A stretch of DNA of 64,000 nucleotides from an uncultured Synechococcus sp. (lineage in GTDB: Bacteria > Cyanobacteriota > Cyanobacteriia > PCC-6307 > Cyanobiaceae), in NCBI GenBank assembly GCA_913049535.1, contig CAJWYF010000001.1, forward strand, positions 62,001-126,000, read 5' to 3'. The notes below the pieces were generated by a model. It was not told the origin of the DNA and ran no database searches. It saw only the letters and a program-made list of their open reading frames with translations. The position numbers were made by a program, and so were the translations under genes. Numbering within the stretch: position 1 is the first letter of the stretch; every line of letters begins with the position of its first letter. Below are positions 8,605 to 17,270 of this stretch, in pieces.

Positions 8605-9537
8605 TCACTTCCCAAGGAACAGAGCAGGGATGCGGTCAAGACCGTTGAACCCCGCGATCTGACACATCACGTTGATGGCCATGCCCGCTAGGTGGGCACC
8701 CCCAACGATGGTGAGGCCGCGCCAGAGCTTCTCGAATTCAGCTGGAGGTTTGCCGTTCCCCCAGGCCGCGGAGACTCCCACGTAGTTGACCTTGGCAGAC
8801 GCCTTGATGGGTAAGGGTGTGCCGTTGGTCAGATTGCGCAGAAGAATTGATGCAGATCCATTGTTTCTGTCGCTGGTCACAAAGTTCTGCTCTAGTGCTG
8901 CCATGCGCACGAAATTAATCATTGGCATGCCGCTGGCGGAAGTCCAAGACCGTCCGTAGGGAACGGTGTCATTGCCGAACACCTCGCTGTATTCAGCCGA
9001 ATCAACAAGGTGATCCACCATGGCTTCATAGCCTTGCTGTGCCTGTATGGCGATGGTTGTAGCGACTTCCTGCTGATTCAGTGGGGGCCGGCCGAGGAGA
9101 TGCTTGTAGGCCAGTTCAATGCCTCGATGGGGTGCGACTGTTGAGAAGAACCGATCTTTATAAAAGTCCCGTTTCACCAGACCACGAACGAATTCACGCA
9201 TGCTGATGCGGCCCTGCCCTAGCTGGGATTCCAGTTCAGAAGCTCGCTCATTTGACATCACATAGCAGTTGCCATGGAGCTGACGGTAGGCAGCCAGTAT
9301 TGCCACCTCAAGCGAGCTGCTGTCGGAAGGGGCGTACACATCAAATGTGACGCGATAGGGGCATTCCTGGTGATCCCTGGGCCCAGTGCCGAGCTTCATC
9401 TTTTCGCATGAGGCACGCTTGTAATCGGCTTGGCTCAGTGCAATATTTTGGCTTGCGTTGGGTTGATTTCTGTAGGAGAGGCCACTGGATTTAGTAGTGG
9501 CACCAAAATCCATCTTTGGTGAGAGTGAGTTGTACAT
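8605..9537 (-). CDS. Orphan phycobilisome linker polypeptide, CpcL-like layout
   Basis: The 310-residue protein has one phycobilisome linker domain (about residues 75-200). Diagnostic blocks are ILAAYRQLHGNCYVM, ELESQLGQGRISMREFVRGL, HLLGRPPLNQQE and EVFGNDTVPYGRSW. The N-terminal 70 residues are polar and unassigned. The C-terminus has a hydrophobic stretch at about 275-297 (LTIVGGAHLAGMAINVMCQIAGF) that could be a membrane anchor, as in CpcL/CpcG2 linkers, which attach rods to photosystem I. No phycobiliprotein gene is nearby. The gene looks less GC-rich than its neighbours. A linker identity is firm, while the subtype and the membrane anchor are inference. Confidence 0.85.
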   Translation of the reverse strand: MYNSLSPKMDFGATTKSSGLSYRNQPNASQNIALSQADYKRASCEKMKLGTGPRDHQECPYRVTFDVYAPSDSSSLEVAILAAYRQLHGNCYVMSNERASELESQLGQGRISMREFVRGLVKRDFYKDRFFSTVAPHRGIELAYKHLLGRPPLNQQEVATTIAIQAQQGYEAMVDHLVDSAEYSEVFGNDTVPYGRSWTSASGMPMINFVRMAALEQNFVTSDRNNGSASILLRNLTNGTPLPIKASAKVNYVGVSAAWGNGKPPAEFEKLWRGLTIVGGAHLAGMAINVMCQIAGFNGLDRIPALFLGK

Positions 9538-9846
9538 CAGTCGGTGGAAATGCTAGGTGGTTGTCGCAAAGTAAGTACACCTGGAGTGCCCATTTAGGTC
9601 GCTCTGGTTATTGCTGATGTAAGAATCAACGAAATAAAAATACTCTTCTGAGGAAAGATGATCTGGCTGCTACACAAAAATTCAGCACGAAAGCATATCT
9701 TTATGTTGAATAATGTGAAATACTATGACATGTAAGCTGCTTTCAATAGTTGTGTTAACAGCTATTGAGTTTTGGTTGGTTTGTTTGGCTTTTGGTTGGC
9801 CTGGATTGCCTCCTGTTGTCCGTCCCTGGTCTGACATGGCGCTGAT
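9538..9846. other. 309-bp AT-rich spacer, no gene seen
   Basis: This is the longest clearly gene-free stretch. It is much richer in A and T than the surrounding sequence, especially 9620-9730. It must hold the promoter of the linker gene and probably the end of the scpB transcript. It contains two copies of TTTGGTTGG 20 bases apart (9771 and 9791) and a weak dyad around GTTAAC near 9755. A 73-codon plus-strand ORF at 9725 overlaps scpB and is not convincing. Confidence 0.7.
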
Positions 9847-10347
9847 TCAAGCTGCCGGGATGTCGTCGCTTTCATGTCCTTTCAGCGCAAATGTGCGATG
9901 GAACTTGTCAGTCAGGCTGATCCAGAACGAGCGCCCCTCGCTCTGACGTTTGCGCTCGATGAAGCCTCGCTCCATCAGTTCCTTGATGTGGTCGTAGGCG
10001 CCGCTGCCGCGCAGCTCCACCAGTTCGGACTGAAGAATGCGTTTTTTGAGGGCCACGGTCGCCAGGGTTCTGAGGCTGGCGGTGCTCAGGTCGACAGGCA
10101 CCAGCTCCTGGACCAGTGCAGCAAGGTCCGTGCGCAGCTGCAGGCTGTAACCATTGCTCTCCTGCCGAATTTCAAGCGCGGTGTCGCGATGGGCGTAGTC
10201 CGCCATCAGCGTGATGAGGGCCAGTTCCACCTCATCGCGCGGCACGTCGGCCAATTCGCTGAGCTCAGCCAGGCTGAGGCAGCGACCCTTGAGATAAAGA
10301 ATCGCCTCCAGCCGGGCTGGTAGGGAGATCGCTGAGAGGCTGGACAT
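9847..10347 (-). CDS. scpB: Segregation and condensation protein B
   Basis: The 166-residue protein matches ScpB, the kleisin-associated winged-helix subunit of the bacterial SMC complex, which compacts and segregates chromosomes. Characteristic segments are ARLEAILYLKGRCLSLAEL, the SYSLQLRTDL-like strand (NGYSLQLRTDLAAL), and AYDHIKELMERGFIERKRQ in the second winged helix. It lies downstream of ilvA on the same strand with about 65 bases between them. No scpA is in the window. Confidence 0.94.
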   Translation of the reverse strand: MSSLSAISLPARLEAILYLKGRCLSLAELSELADVPRDEVELALITLMADYAHRDTALEIRQESNGYSLQLRTDLAALVQELVPVDLSTASLRTLATVALKKRILQSELVELRGSGAYDHIKELMERGFIERKRQSEGRSFWISLTDKFHRTFALKGHESDDIPAA

Positions 10348-10412
10348 GGCTCACACCGGGCCTTCTGGGACCGGACGATGTGATCTGGCGCACCGTAGCG
10401 GTCGCCTCTGTT

Positions 10413-11963
10413 TCAGGCCAGGAAGAGCCGGTAGGCCGGATTGTCACTTTCGTCCCAGCTCGGGAAGGGCAGGCGGGCGAGGAACGTTTGCCAGTGCTCC
10501 ATCTCCGCTTGAGGCACTTGCACGCCCACCACGATGCGGCCGACGTCGGATCCCTGGTTGCGGTAATGAAAAATGCTGATGCTCCATCCGGGATGGAGAG
10601 CATCGACAAAGGCCATCAATGCCCCTGGCCTCTCCGGGAACTCGAAGCGGTAGAGCTTTTCTGCGGTGGTGACATCCGTCTGTGCCTCCAGCGGCTGACG
10701 GCCTCCGACCATGTGGCGCAGATGCAGCTTGGCGAGCTCATTGCCGGAGAGGTCAACACAGGCAAACCCGCCAGCCTCGAGATCGGCCATGAGCTTGCCT
10801 GCATCGGCACGGTCACTGATCTCCACACCGACAAAGATGTGGGCCTTGCTGCCGCCGCTGGCCATCCGGTAGCTGAATTCGGTCAGGTTGTGGGAGCCCA
10901 GCAGGCGGCAGAAGCGCCTGAGGCTGCCTGGCTGTTCAGGAATTTCGACGGCGAGCATTGCTTCTCGCTCCTCCCCGAGCGCCGCCCTTTCGGCCACAAA
11001 GCGCAGACGCTCGAAGTTCATGTTGGCTCCGCAGGCCACCGCCACCAGCTGGCTGCCGCTGCTCCAGTTCGCCGCATCAGCCTTGAGCCCCGCCACCGCC
11101 AGAGCGCCTGCGGGTTCCAGGATCGAGCGGGTGTCCTCAAAAACGTCCTTGATGGCGGCGCAGATGGCATCGCTGTCCACCGTCACCATGCGATCCACCA
11201 CCTGCTGGGCCAGCCGGAACGTCTCCTCGCCCACCTCACGCACGGCCACGCCATCGGCGAACAGCCCCACCTGCTCCAGCCGCACCCGCTCACCTGCCGC
11301 CAGAGAGCGGGTCATGGCATCGGCATCCACCGGCTCCACGCCGATGATCTGCACCCCTGGCCAGAGAGCTTTCACATAGGCCCCCACACCGCTGATCAAC
11401 CCCCCTCCACCAACGGCCAGATAGATGGCATCAGGCGGTTCGCTGCACTGCCGCAGAATCTCCAGCCCGATGGTTCCCTGACCGGCAATCACCTCCGGGT
11501 CATCAAAGGGGTGGATGAAGCAGAGATGGCGCTCCTGCTCGAGGGCCCTGGCCCTGGCTTGGGCTTCATCGAAGGTGTCGCCGTGCAGAACCACCTCTGC
11601 TCCGAGGTGCCTGACGGCTTCCACCTTGGTGCGCGGTGTGGTGAGGGGCATCACGATGACCGCGCTGCACCCCAGCTGCCGCGCTGAGAGGGCCACCCCC
11701 TGAGCGTGATTTCCCGCACTGGCGGCGATCACCCCGCGTTTGAGCTGCTCGGCGGGCAATTGGGCCATTCGATTGAAGGCACCCCGCAACTTGAAGGAGA
11801 AGACCGGCTGCAGATCTTCCCGCTTGAGCAGCACGTTGTGGCCAAGCCTGGCCGAGAGGTGACGTGCCGGTTCTAAAGGGGTTTCCTGCGCCACCTCGTA
11901 CACCCGGGCCCGCAGAATTCGCTGCAGATATCCCTCCATCCCGTCCTTGATATCTGGCTCCAT
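10413..11963 (-). CDS. ilvA: Threonine ammonia-lyase (threonine deaminase), biosynthetic
   Basis: This PLP enzyme makes 2-oxobutanoate from threonine, the first committed step to isoleucine. The protein is 516 residues. The PLP lysine sits in SFKLRGA, and the Asn-containing SAGNHAQG and the glycine loop GGGGLISG follow in order. The C-terminal 180 residues contain two ACT-like regulatory repeats (each starting EIPEQPGSLRRF and EFPERPGALMAF), the layout of isoleucine-inhibited enzymes. It is divergent from dxs with 78 bases between the starts. Confidence 0.97.
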   Translation of the reverse strand: MEPDIKDGMEGYLQRILRARVYEVAQETPLEPARHLSARLGHNVLLKREDLQPVFSFKLRGAFNRMAQLPAEQLKRGVIAASAGNHAQGVALSARQLGCSAVIVMPLTTPRTKVEAVRHLGAEVVLHGDTFDEAQARARALEQERHLCFIHPFDDPEVIAGQGTIGLEILRQCSEPPDAIYLAVGGGGLISGVGAYVKALWPGVQIIGVEPVDADAMTRSLAAGERVRLEQVGLFADGVAVREVGEETFRLAQQVVDRMVTVDSDAICAAIKDVFEDTRSILEPAGALAVAGLKADAANWSSGSQLVAVACGANMNFERLRFVAERAALGEEREAMLAVEIPEQPGSLRRFCRLLGSHNLTEFSYRMASGGSKAHIFVGVEISDRADAGKLMADLEAGGFACVDLSGNELAKLHLRHMVGGRQPLEAQTDVTTAEKLYRFEFPERPGALMAFVDALHPGWSISIFHYRNQGSDVGRIVVGVQVPQAEMEHWQTFLARLPFPSWDESDNPAYRLFLA

Positions 11964-12041
11964 CCTCAGCCTGCGGTGGTGACCGCGTCATCAGCTCTGG
12001 GTCGGGGGTTCTAGATTTGCGGCTTACGGGACGTCTGGCGG

Positions 12042-13964
12042 ATGCATCTCAGCGAGCTGACCCATCCCAATCAGCTGCACGGGCTGAGCGTGATGGAACT
12101 GGAGGGAGTCGCCCGTCAGATCCGCGAAAAGCATCTTGAAACGGTTTCAACAAGCGGTGGCCATCTCGGACCGGGCCTTGGGGTGGTGGAACTCACCCTG
12201 GCCCTCTACCAAACCCTGGATCTCGATCAGGATCGGGTGGTCTGGGATGTGGGCCACCAGGCTTATCCCCACAAGCTGATCACTGGTCGCTACGTCAATT
12301 TCCACACCCTGCGCCAGCAAGGGGGTGTTGCCGGTTACCTCAAGCGCAGCGAAAGCCGTTTCGACCATTTCGGTGCAGGCCATGCTTCCACCAGCATCTC
12401 CGCTGCCCTGGGGATGGCCATGGCGCGGGACAACCAGGGTCAGAGCCACAAGTGCGTTGCGGTCATCGGTGATGGAGCCCTGACGGGGGGCATGGCCCTG
12501 GAGGCCATCAACCATGCCGGCCACATGCCGAACACCCGGCTGCTGGTGGTGCTTAACGACAACGACATGTCGATCTCACCGCCGGTGGGAGCGCTCTCGA
12601 ACCACCTCAATCGCATGCGGCTGAGTCCGCCCATGCAGTTCCTCACTGGCAGTGCGGAGGAAGCGGTGCGCCATCTGCCCTTCATGCAGGGTCAGCTGCC
12701 CTCAGAGCTCAACAGGCTCAAGGAGGGCATGAAGCGCCTGGCGGTGCCCAAGGTCGGGGCTGTGTTCGAGGAACTCGGCTTCACCTACATGGGGCCCATC
12801 GATGGCCATGACATCGGTGCCATGGTGCGCACTTTTCAGGAAGCCCATCGTTGTGAGGGGCCGGTGCTGGTGCATGTGGCCACCACCAAAGGCAAGGGCT
12901 ACCGCTACGCAGAAGCCGACCAGGTGGGCTACCACGCCCAATCAGCATTTGATCTGACCACGGGCAAATCCCATCCCGCAAAGAAGCCCAAACCCCCCAG
13001 CTACAGCAAAGTCTTTGGCCAGACCCTGGTCAAGCTTTGTGAGCAGGATCCCCGAATCGTTGGCATCACCGCCGCCATGGCCACCGGCACGGGTCTGGAC
13101 CTGCTTCAAAAAGCGCTGCCTGAGCAGTACGTCGATGTCGGTATCGCCGAGCAGCATGCCGTCACCCTGGCCGCTGGCATGGCCTGCGATGGGTTGCGTC
13201 CGGTGGTGGCGATCTATAGCACCTTCTTGCAACGGGCTTTTGATCAGTTGATCCACGACGTCGGCATCCAGAAGCTTCCGGTCACCTTCGTGCTGGATCG
13301 TGCAGGCATCGTCGGGGCTGACGGCCCCACCCACCAGGGCCAGTACGACATCTCCTACCTGCGTTGCGTGCCCAACTTCACCGTGATGGCACCCAAGGAT
13401 GAGGCGGAGCTGCAGCGCATGCTGGTCACAAGCCTTCAGCACGATGGCCCCATCGCCATGAGGATTCCCCGCGGCTCTGGTGAGGGGGTTCCCCTGCTTG
13501 AGGAGGGCTGGGAGCCCCTGGAGATCGGTCGCGGCGAACTGCTCGCCGACGGCGATGATCTGATGATCGTCGCCTACGGCTCGATGGTGGCGCCGGCGAT
13601 GGCGACGGCTGGCCTGCTCCAGGAGCACGGCATCCGCGCCAGTGTGGTCAATGCCCGTTTCCTGAGGCCCCTCGATGAGAGTCTGCTGGTGCCCATGGCG
13701 CGCCGCATCGGCAGGGTCGTCACCATGGAGGAGGGTTGCCTGGCCGGCGGTTTCGGCGCCGCGTTGCTGGAGGCGTTGCAAGAGCATGATGCCCTGGTGC
13801 CGATGCTCCGGCTGGGCATCGGCGATGTGATGGTGGATCACGCCACACCCGATCAATCCAAAGAGGCCATTGGCCTGACACCACGGCAGATGGTGGAGAG
13901 CATCCTGGAGCGTTTTGGCTCCTCCCTTCCCTCCAACGCCAGCCGTCGTCCCATCAGCGTCTGA
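12042..13964 (+). CDS. dxs: 1-deoxy-D-xylulose-5-phosphate synthase
   Basis: This thiamine-diphosphate enzyme condenses pyruvate and glyceraldehyde 3-phosphate to start the MEP isoprenoid pathway, which feeds carotenoids, phytol and quinones. The protein is 640 residues. Visible motifs include [32 protein letters not shown], the TPP motif [15 protein letters not shown]...NDNDMS, and the transketolase C-domain with [13 protein letters not shown]. An FAD oxidoreductase follows three bases after the stop and in the same frame. Confidence 0.98.
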   Translation: MHLSELTHPNQLHGLSVMELEGVARQIREKHLETVSTSGGHLGPGLGVVELTLALYQTLDLDQDRVVWDVGHQAYPHKLITGRYVNFHTLRQQGGVAGYLKRSESRFDHFGAGHASTSISAALGMAMARDNQGQSHKCVAVIGDGALTGGMALEAINHAGHMPNTRLLVVLNDNDMSISPPVGALSNHLNRMRLSPPMQFLTGSAEEAVRHLPFMQGQLPSELNRLKEGMKRLAVPKVGAVFEELGFTYMGPIDGHDIGAMVRTFQEAHRCEGPVLVHVATTKGKGYRYAEADQVGYHAQSAFDLTTGKSHPAKKPKPPSYSKVFGQTLVKLCEQDPRIVGITAAMATGTGLDLLQKALPEQYVDVGIAEQHAVTLAAGMACDGLRPVVAIYSTFLQRAFDQLIHDVGIQKLPVTFVLDRAGIVGADGPTHQGQYDISYLRCVPNFTVMAPKDEAELQRMLVTSLQHDGPIAMRIPRGSGEGVPLLEEGWEPLEIGRGELLADGDDLMIVAYGSMVAPAMATAGLLQEHGIRASVVNARFLRPLDESLLVPMARRIGRVVTMEEGCLAGGFGAALLEALQEHDALVPMLRLGIGDVMVDHATPDQSKEAIGLTPRQMVESILERFGSSLPSNASRRPISV

Positions 13965-13967
13965 GCC

Positions 13968-15176
13968 CTGAAGCGCACCACTGTCCTGGTCGTGGGTGCA
14001 GGGCCAGCGGGAGGCTCCCTGGCGCGACGCTTGGCTCTGGCCGGCGTTTCTGTCACCCTGGTGGAGCGGCTGGTCTCCCTGGATCATGCGGCCTTCAGCA
14101 GCGCCGCCATCCCGCTGGCGGATGTCTCGCGAATGAACCTTCCTGCGGAGGTGATCGCTGCGCGCTGGAACGCCTGGCAGCTGCTGGGTCCCTCCCGGCA
14201 GTGGCGGCATTGGAGCAGCCGTTCAGGCTCTCTGGGCTTTGTGCTCGATTTTGGGCTGTTGCGTCAGTGGTTGGCCGAGCAGGTGCGGCGTTTGGGCGGT
14301 GATGTTCTCCTCGGTGTGACGGCGTTGCGCACGCACCAGCAGAGTGATGCCTCCATGTGCACCAGCCTGCGCACCCGAAGCGGAGAGCTGATCGAGATCA
14401 GCAGCGAGTGGGTGGTGGATGCCACGGGCCAGAGCCGCGCCCTGATGGGTGAGACGGATCATCCCTCTGATCCGATGGTTGCCGGGGTGGGCCTGGAGTG
14501 GTTGCTCAAGGTGGGTGAGGCCCAGTGGCAGCTGTGGGCTGGGCGCTTGAGTTTTCTGTTTGGCAGTGAGCTTGTTCCCCAGGGCTATGGCTGGGTGTTT
14601 CCCATGCAGCCGGGCCATCTGAAAGTGGGTGTCTGCCGCCTCTGCGACTCGCGGCAATCTCAGCCCTCACTCATCAGCCTGCAGCGACGGCTGCTGGGCA
14701 TCAGCGGCCTGGAGCAGGCCGAGGTGTTGGATCGCCATGGCGGGCTGATCCGCAGCTGCATCAGCCGTAGTGACCGCCATGTCCGCGGGCGGTTGATTGC
14801 TTTGGGCGATGCCATCAGCACCGCCAACCTCTTGGGCGGCGAGGGGATTCGCCACGCCATGGCCAGCGCTGAGGTGGTGGCTGATCTGTTGTTGGAACAG
14901 CTGGGCACCACCACGGCCGTGCTGTCCGACGGGCTGGAGACCCACTACCGCAAGGCCATGAATCGCCGCCTTGGCTGGCGGTGGTCCCTCAGTGGCCGCT
15001 TGGGCCGTCGCACCTGGCTTGGACTCAACAGCGCCCATGCCGATCGTCGCCTGGAGCGATGGCTCACGTTGCTTGAAAAGAGCAGTGCAGAGGAGCTCTC
15101 GGCACTGCTCTTTGACTACCGCTTTGAACGGTTTGGTCTTAAGGCTCTGCCTTACCTGCTCGGCCTGAGGGGTTGA
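13968..15176 (+). CDS. FAD-dependent oxidoreductase, geranylgeranyl-reductase-like; probable CTG start
   Basis: The protein has an N-terminal FAD-binding Rossmann fold (TTVLVVGAGPAGGSLARRL), a middle DATGQSRALMG segment, and the GDAISTANLLGGEGIRHAM motif near residue 280 typical of geranylgeranyl reductase and related flavoproteins. The ORF track begins at GTG 13992, which would cut off the first beta strand. The only upstream codon that restores it (KRTTVLVVGAG) after the dxs TGA in the same frame is CTG at 13968, giving 402 residues. Position behind dxs suggests a role in isoprenoid, carotenoid or chlorophyll chemistry, but the substrate is not evident. Confidence 0.82.
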   Translation: MKRTTVLVVGAGPAGGSLARRLALAGVSVTLVERLVSLDHAAFSSAAIPLADVSRMNLPAEVIAARWNAWQLLGPSRQWRHWSSRSGSLGFVLDFGLLRQWLAEQVRRLGGDVLLGVTALRTHQQSDASMCTSLRTRSGELIEISSEWVVDATGQSRALMGETDHPSDPMVAGVGLEWLLKVGEAQWQLWAGRLSFLFGSELVPQGYGWVFPMQPGHLKVGVCRLCDSRQSQPSLISLQRRLLGISGLEQAEVLDRHGGLIRSCISRSDRHVRGRLIALGDAISTANLLGGEGIRHAMASAEVVADLLLEQLGTTTAVLSDGLETHYRKAMNRRLGWRWSLSGRLGRRTWLGLNSAHADRRLERWLTLLEKSSAEELSALLFDYRFERFGLKALPYLLGLRG

Positions 15177-15191
15177 GTGGGTTCGGTTGGA

Positions 15192-15482
15192 TCAGAGCAC
15201 GCCTGTGGCGGCAAGACCCTGAATGGAAGCGATGCCGATCACGTGGCCGAGGCTTGTGGTTCCAAGCAGAGCACCCAGGCCCATGCCGCCAAAGAACGAG
15301 GCGTTGGGCAGTGCACCACCTTCGTTGGGATATTTGATGGTGGCCTTACCCAGGGCGATGGCCATCACGTTGCAGATGATCATCACCAGGCCCACCTTGG
15401 GGCTCCAGGCAACAGTGGCGGGGGCCACGGCCAGCACAGGGCTGAACAGAGTGGGGAGCAGAGTCATGGTTGCAGCGATCAA
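15192..15482 (-). CDS. psaK: Photosystem I reaction centre subunit PsaK
   Basis: This 96-residue thylakoid membrane subunit lies at the edge of photosystem I and helps bind antenna. It has two transmembrane helices. The motifs VGLVMIICNVMAIALGKATI and FFGGMGLGALLGTTSLGHVIG fit PsaK. The N-terminus up to PATVAW is probably cleaved. ATG codons at 15482 and 15467 are both possible starts. It follows the DUF3593 gene by 18 bases on the same strand, so the three minus-strand genes here may share a transcript. Confidence 0.94.
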   Translation of the reverse strand: MIAATMTLLPTLFSPVLAVAPATVAWSPKVGLVMIICNVMAIALGKATIKYPNEGGALPNASFFGGMGLGALLGTTSLGHVIGIASIQGLAATGVL

Positions 15483-15500
15483 AAGATCCGGACTTCTGGG

Positions 15501-15851
15501 TCACGATTTCAGACCCGATTGATCATCTGTCGGCTGAGACGATTCGGGGTTGACCCGTAAGAGTTGTTCACCCCCGAAGCCAAGCAGCAGGATCAAATTG
15601 CTGATGCTGAGGAAGGCTTCTGCCCCGCCATGCAGCCAATCCACATTGGCCAACTCGGCTCCGTAGCGGACCTGGGCAACGACAGCGGCCACAATCGTGA
15701 TCGCCACAAACAGCAGCGTCAGCGCAAAGCCCAGCAGTGCCAGCGGGGGGAACCGCTTGCTACGCCAAGCCCACCACAAAAACAGGAGATAGGGCGCCAG
15801 TGAGAGGGCAAAGAGCGGTGCTGCCGGATCGCTGGCCAGGGTTTGATCCAT
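15501..15851 (-). CDS. DUF3593 membrane protein
   Basis: The 116-residue protein has three hydrophobic segments (LAPYLLFLWWAW, LALLGFALTLLFVAITIVAAVVA, and AFLSISNLILLLGF). The sequence fits DUF3593, a family found in cyanobacteria and plastid-bearing plants with no established function. Its start overlaps the stop of the DUF2499 gene by one base (TGATG), so the two proteins are translationally coupled. The hydrophilic C-terminal 15 residues are variable. The family name is from recall. Confidence 0.82.
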   Translation of the reverse strand: MDQTLASDPAAPLFALSLAPYLLFLWWAWRSKRFPPLALLGFALTLLFVAITIVAAVVAQVRYGAELANVDWLHGGAEAFLSISNLILLLGFGGEQLLRVNPESSQPTDDQSGLKS

Positions 15852-16156
15852 CAGAGCCGAGCCTCTTGTCGGCGGCGAAACAGGTGCCAGGCCGCCAGGG
15901 CCAGGGTGCTGTTGCCCACCAGGGTGAGGGCCGCTTGCAGTGTCACCAGCCAGTGCAGACCTGGGGAATTATCAAAGACATGCCAGGTGCAGGCGCAGAG
16001 GGCGCTGGCCAGGGCCGGCAGCATCGCCAGAGCCAGCCAGCGCCATTCCGGTTCGCGGCAGCGCTCGCCCCAGGCCACCACGGCAGCCATGGCCAGCATC
16101 CACTCCAGCACTGAGCTGATGTGAATCACCCAGGTGTGGAAGGACAGGGCGTGCAT
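15851..16156 (-). CDS. DUF2499 (Ycf49-like) membrane protein
   Basis: The 101-residue protein starts MHALSFHTWVIHISSVLEWM, the signature of the DUF2499/Ycf49 family of cyanobacteria and plastids. Three hydrophobic helices follow, with a conserved-looking TWHVFDNSP loop. The ORF track adds 22 upstream residues; the ATG at 16156 is chosen because it gives the family N-terminus. It is the first gene of a coupled pair with DUF3593, with psaK after it. Function is unknown, and the association with psaK suggests a thylakoid role, which is inference. Confidence 0.85.
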   Translation of the reverse strand: MHALSFHTWVIHISSVLEWMLAMAAVVAWGERCREPEWRWLALAMLPALASALCACTWHVFDNSPGLHWLVTLQAALTLVGNSTLALAAWHLFRRRQEARL

Positions 16157-16202
16157 CCGACCCGACAGGGATCCGTAATGTACGGGCCATCGGCATCCTG
16201 CA

Positions 16203-17270
16203 GTGGGTAGCACCTGGGCCAAGCCACTTCTGTGCGGCTACTACGGCGAGCACAACCTCGGCGATGACGCCCTGCTGGAAGCGCTTCTGTTGCAGCTTCC
16301 AAGCGGCGTTCAAGCGTGTGTGACCGCTGCTGATCAGGCGCTTGTGGAGCAGCGCTTTGGGGTGCGCAGCTGCAATCGGCTGAGCTTGCCTGCAGTGCTC
16401 GCCGCCTTGGGCCGTAGCGATGCGCTCGTCTTCGGCGGGGGCAGCCTGCTGCAGGACAGCACCAGCTTCCGCAGCCTGACGTATTACGCCGTCTTGATCA
16501 TTGCGGCGCGTTTTCAGCACAAGCCGGTGCTGCTGTGGGGCCAGGGTTTGGGTCCCTTGCGCCGTCGCCGCAGTCGCCTGTTGGTGCGCGCTCTGCTGCC
16601 TCTGGTCACAGGGGCCTGTTGGCGCGATCCGGAATCAGCCGCACTGGCCACTCGACTGGGACGGGAACCGCGTGCTGCTGATGGACAGGGCAGTGATCCG
16701 GTCTGGGGATTGCCGCCGCAACCTTGGCGTGGTCGCGGTGGCGCGATTGTGCTGGCTTGGCGTCCGACGCCGCTGCTGCAGAGCCCTCAATGGCGCCAGC
16801 TGTTGGAGGCTCTTGATGCGTTGGTCGCCACTTCAGCCCGTGAGGTGATCTGGTTGCCCTTTCACGCCCATCAGGATCGTGATCTGCTCAGCGAACTCCA
16901 GCGGCAAGGTCTGCTGCCTGATCGCTTGCAGCAGTGTTCCCGTCAGGTGGAGTGCTCCACAGTTCAGGAGGCCATGGCGATCTGCAGCAGCGCCGGGCTG
17001 GTGCTGGCCATGCGTTTGCATGCCCTGATTCTGGGGGCCCTGTCGGGGGCCCCGGTGGCCGCACTCAGCTACGACCCCAAGGTGGCCGCAGCTGCTGCTG
17101 GTCTTCCGTGTCCCTGCGTGCCGCTCGGCCAACCCCTGCCTGAATCGGCGGCCTTGGCCAAAAGCTGGCAAGACGCGCTTGACCGACCGCCGGCATCAAC
17201 GTCGTTGATGGATCTGGCGGCCGATGCAGCCCGACACCGTCGTCTGTTCAGACCTGTTGAAGCTGCTTGA
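16203..17270 (+). CDS. csaB: Polysaccharide pyruvyl transferase CsaB
   Basis: The 355-residue protein belongs to the polysaccharide pyruvyl transferase family, which adds ketal-linked pyruvate to cell-wall sugars. The CsaB form is known from S-layer anchoring in Bacillus. Visible blocks are LLCGYYGEHNLGDDALLEALL at the N-terminus, GGGSLLQDSTSFRSLTYY, and the C-terminal AMRLHALILGALSGAPVAALSYDPKV. The start is GTG. It is divergent from the DUF2499 gene with 46 bases between starts, and its end overlaps the peroxiredoxin gene tail to tail by 23 bases. Confidence 0.9.
   Translation: MGSTWAKPLLCGYYGEHNLGDDALLEALLLQLPSGVQACVTAADQALVEQRFGVRSCNRLSLPAVLAALGRSDALVFGGGSLLQDSTSFRSLTYYAVLIIAARFQHKPVLLWGQGLGPLRRRRSRLLVRALLPLVTGACWRDPESAALATRLGREPRAADGQGSDPVWGLPPQPWRGRGGAIVLAWRPTPLLQSPQWRQLLEALDALVATSAREVIWLPFHAHQDRDLLSELQRQGLLPDRLQQCSRQVECSTVQEAMAICSSAGLVLAMRLHALILGALSGAPVAALSYDPKVAAAAAGLPCPCVPLGQPLPESAALAKSWQDALDRPPASTSLMDLAADAARHRRLFRPVEAA

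Noticed and set aside
9771-9799. Direct repeat TTTGGTTGG
   Set aside because: Two nine-base copies in AT-rich spacer are not enough to call a binding site or repeat family.
9725-9946. 73-codon plus-strand ORF with a hydrophobic start
   Set aside because: Its last 100 bases lie inside scpB on the other strand, and the remainder is AT-rich spacer. I see no Shine-Dalgarno sequence or family likeness.
10380-11687. 435-codon plus-strand ORF
   Set aside because: It is antisense to ilvA and shows no protein motif.
12942-14210. 422-codon minus-strand ORF
   Set aside because: It is antisense to dxs and the following FAD gene, both of which are secure.
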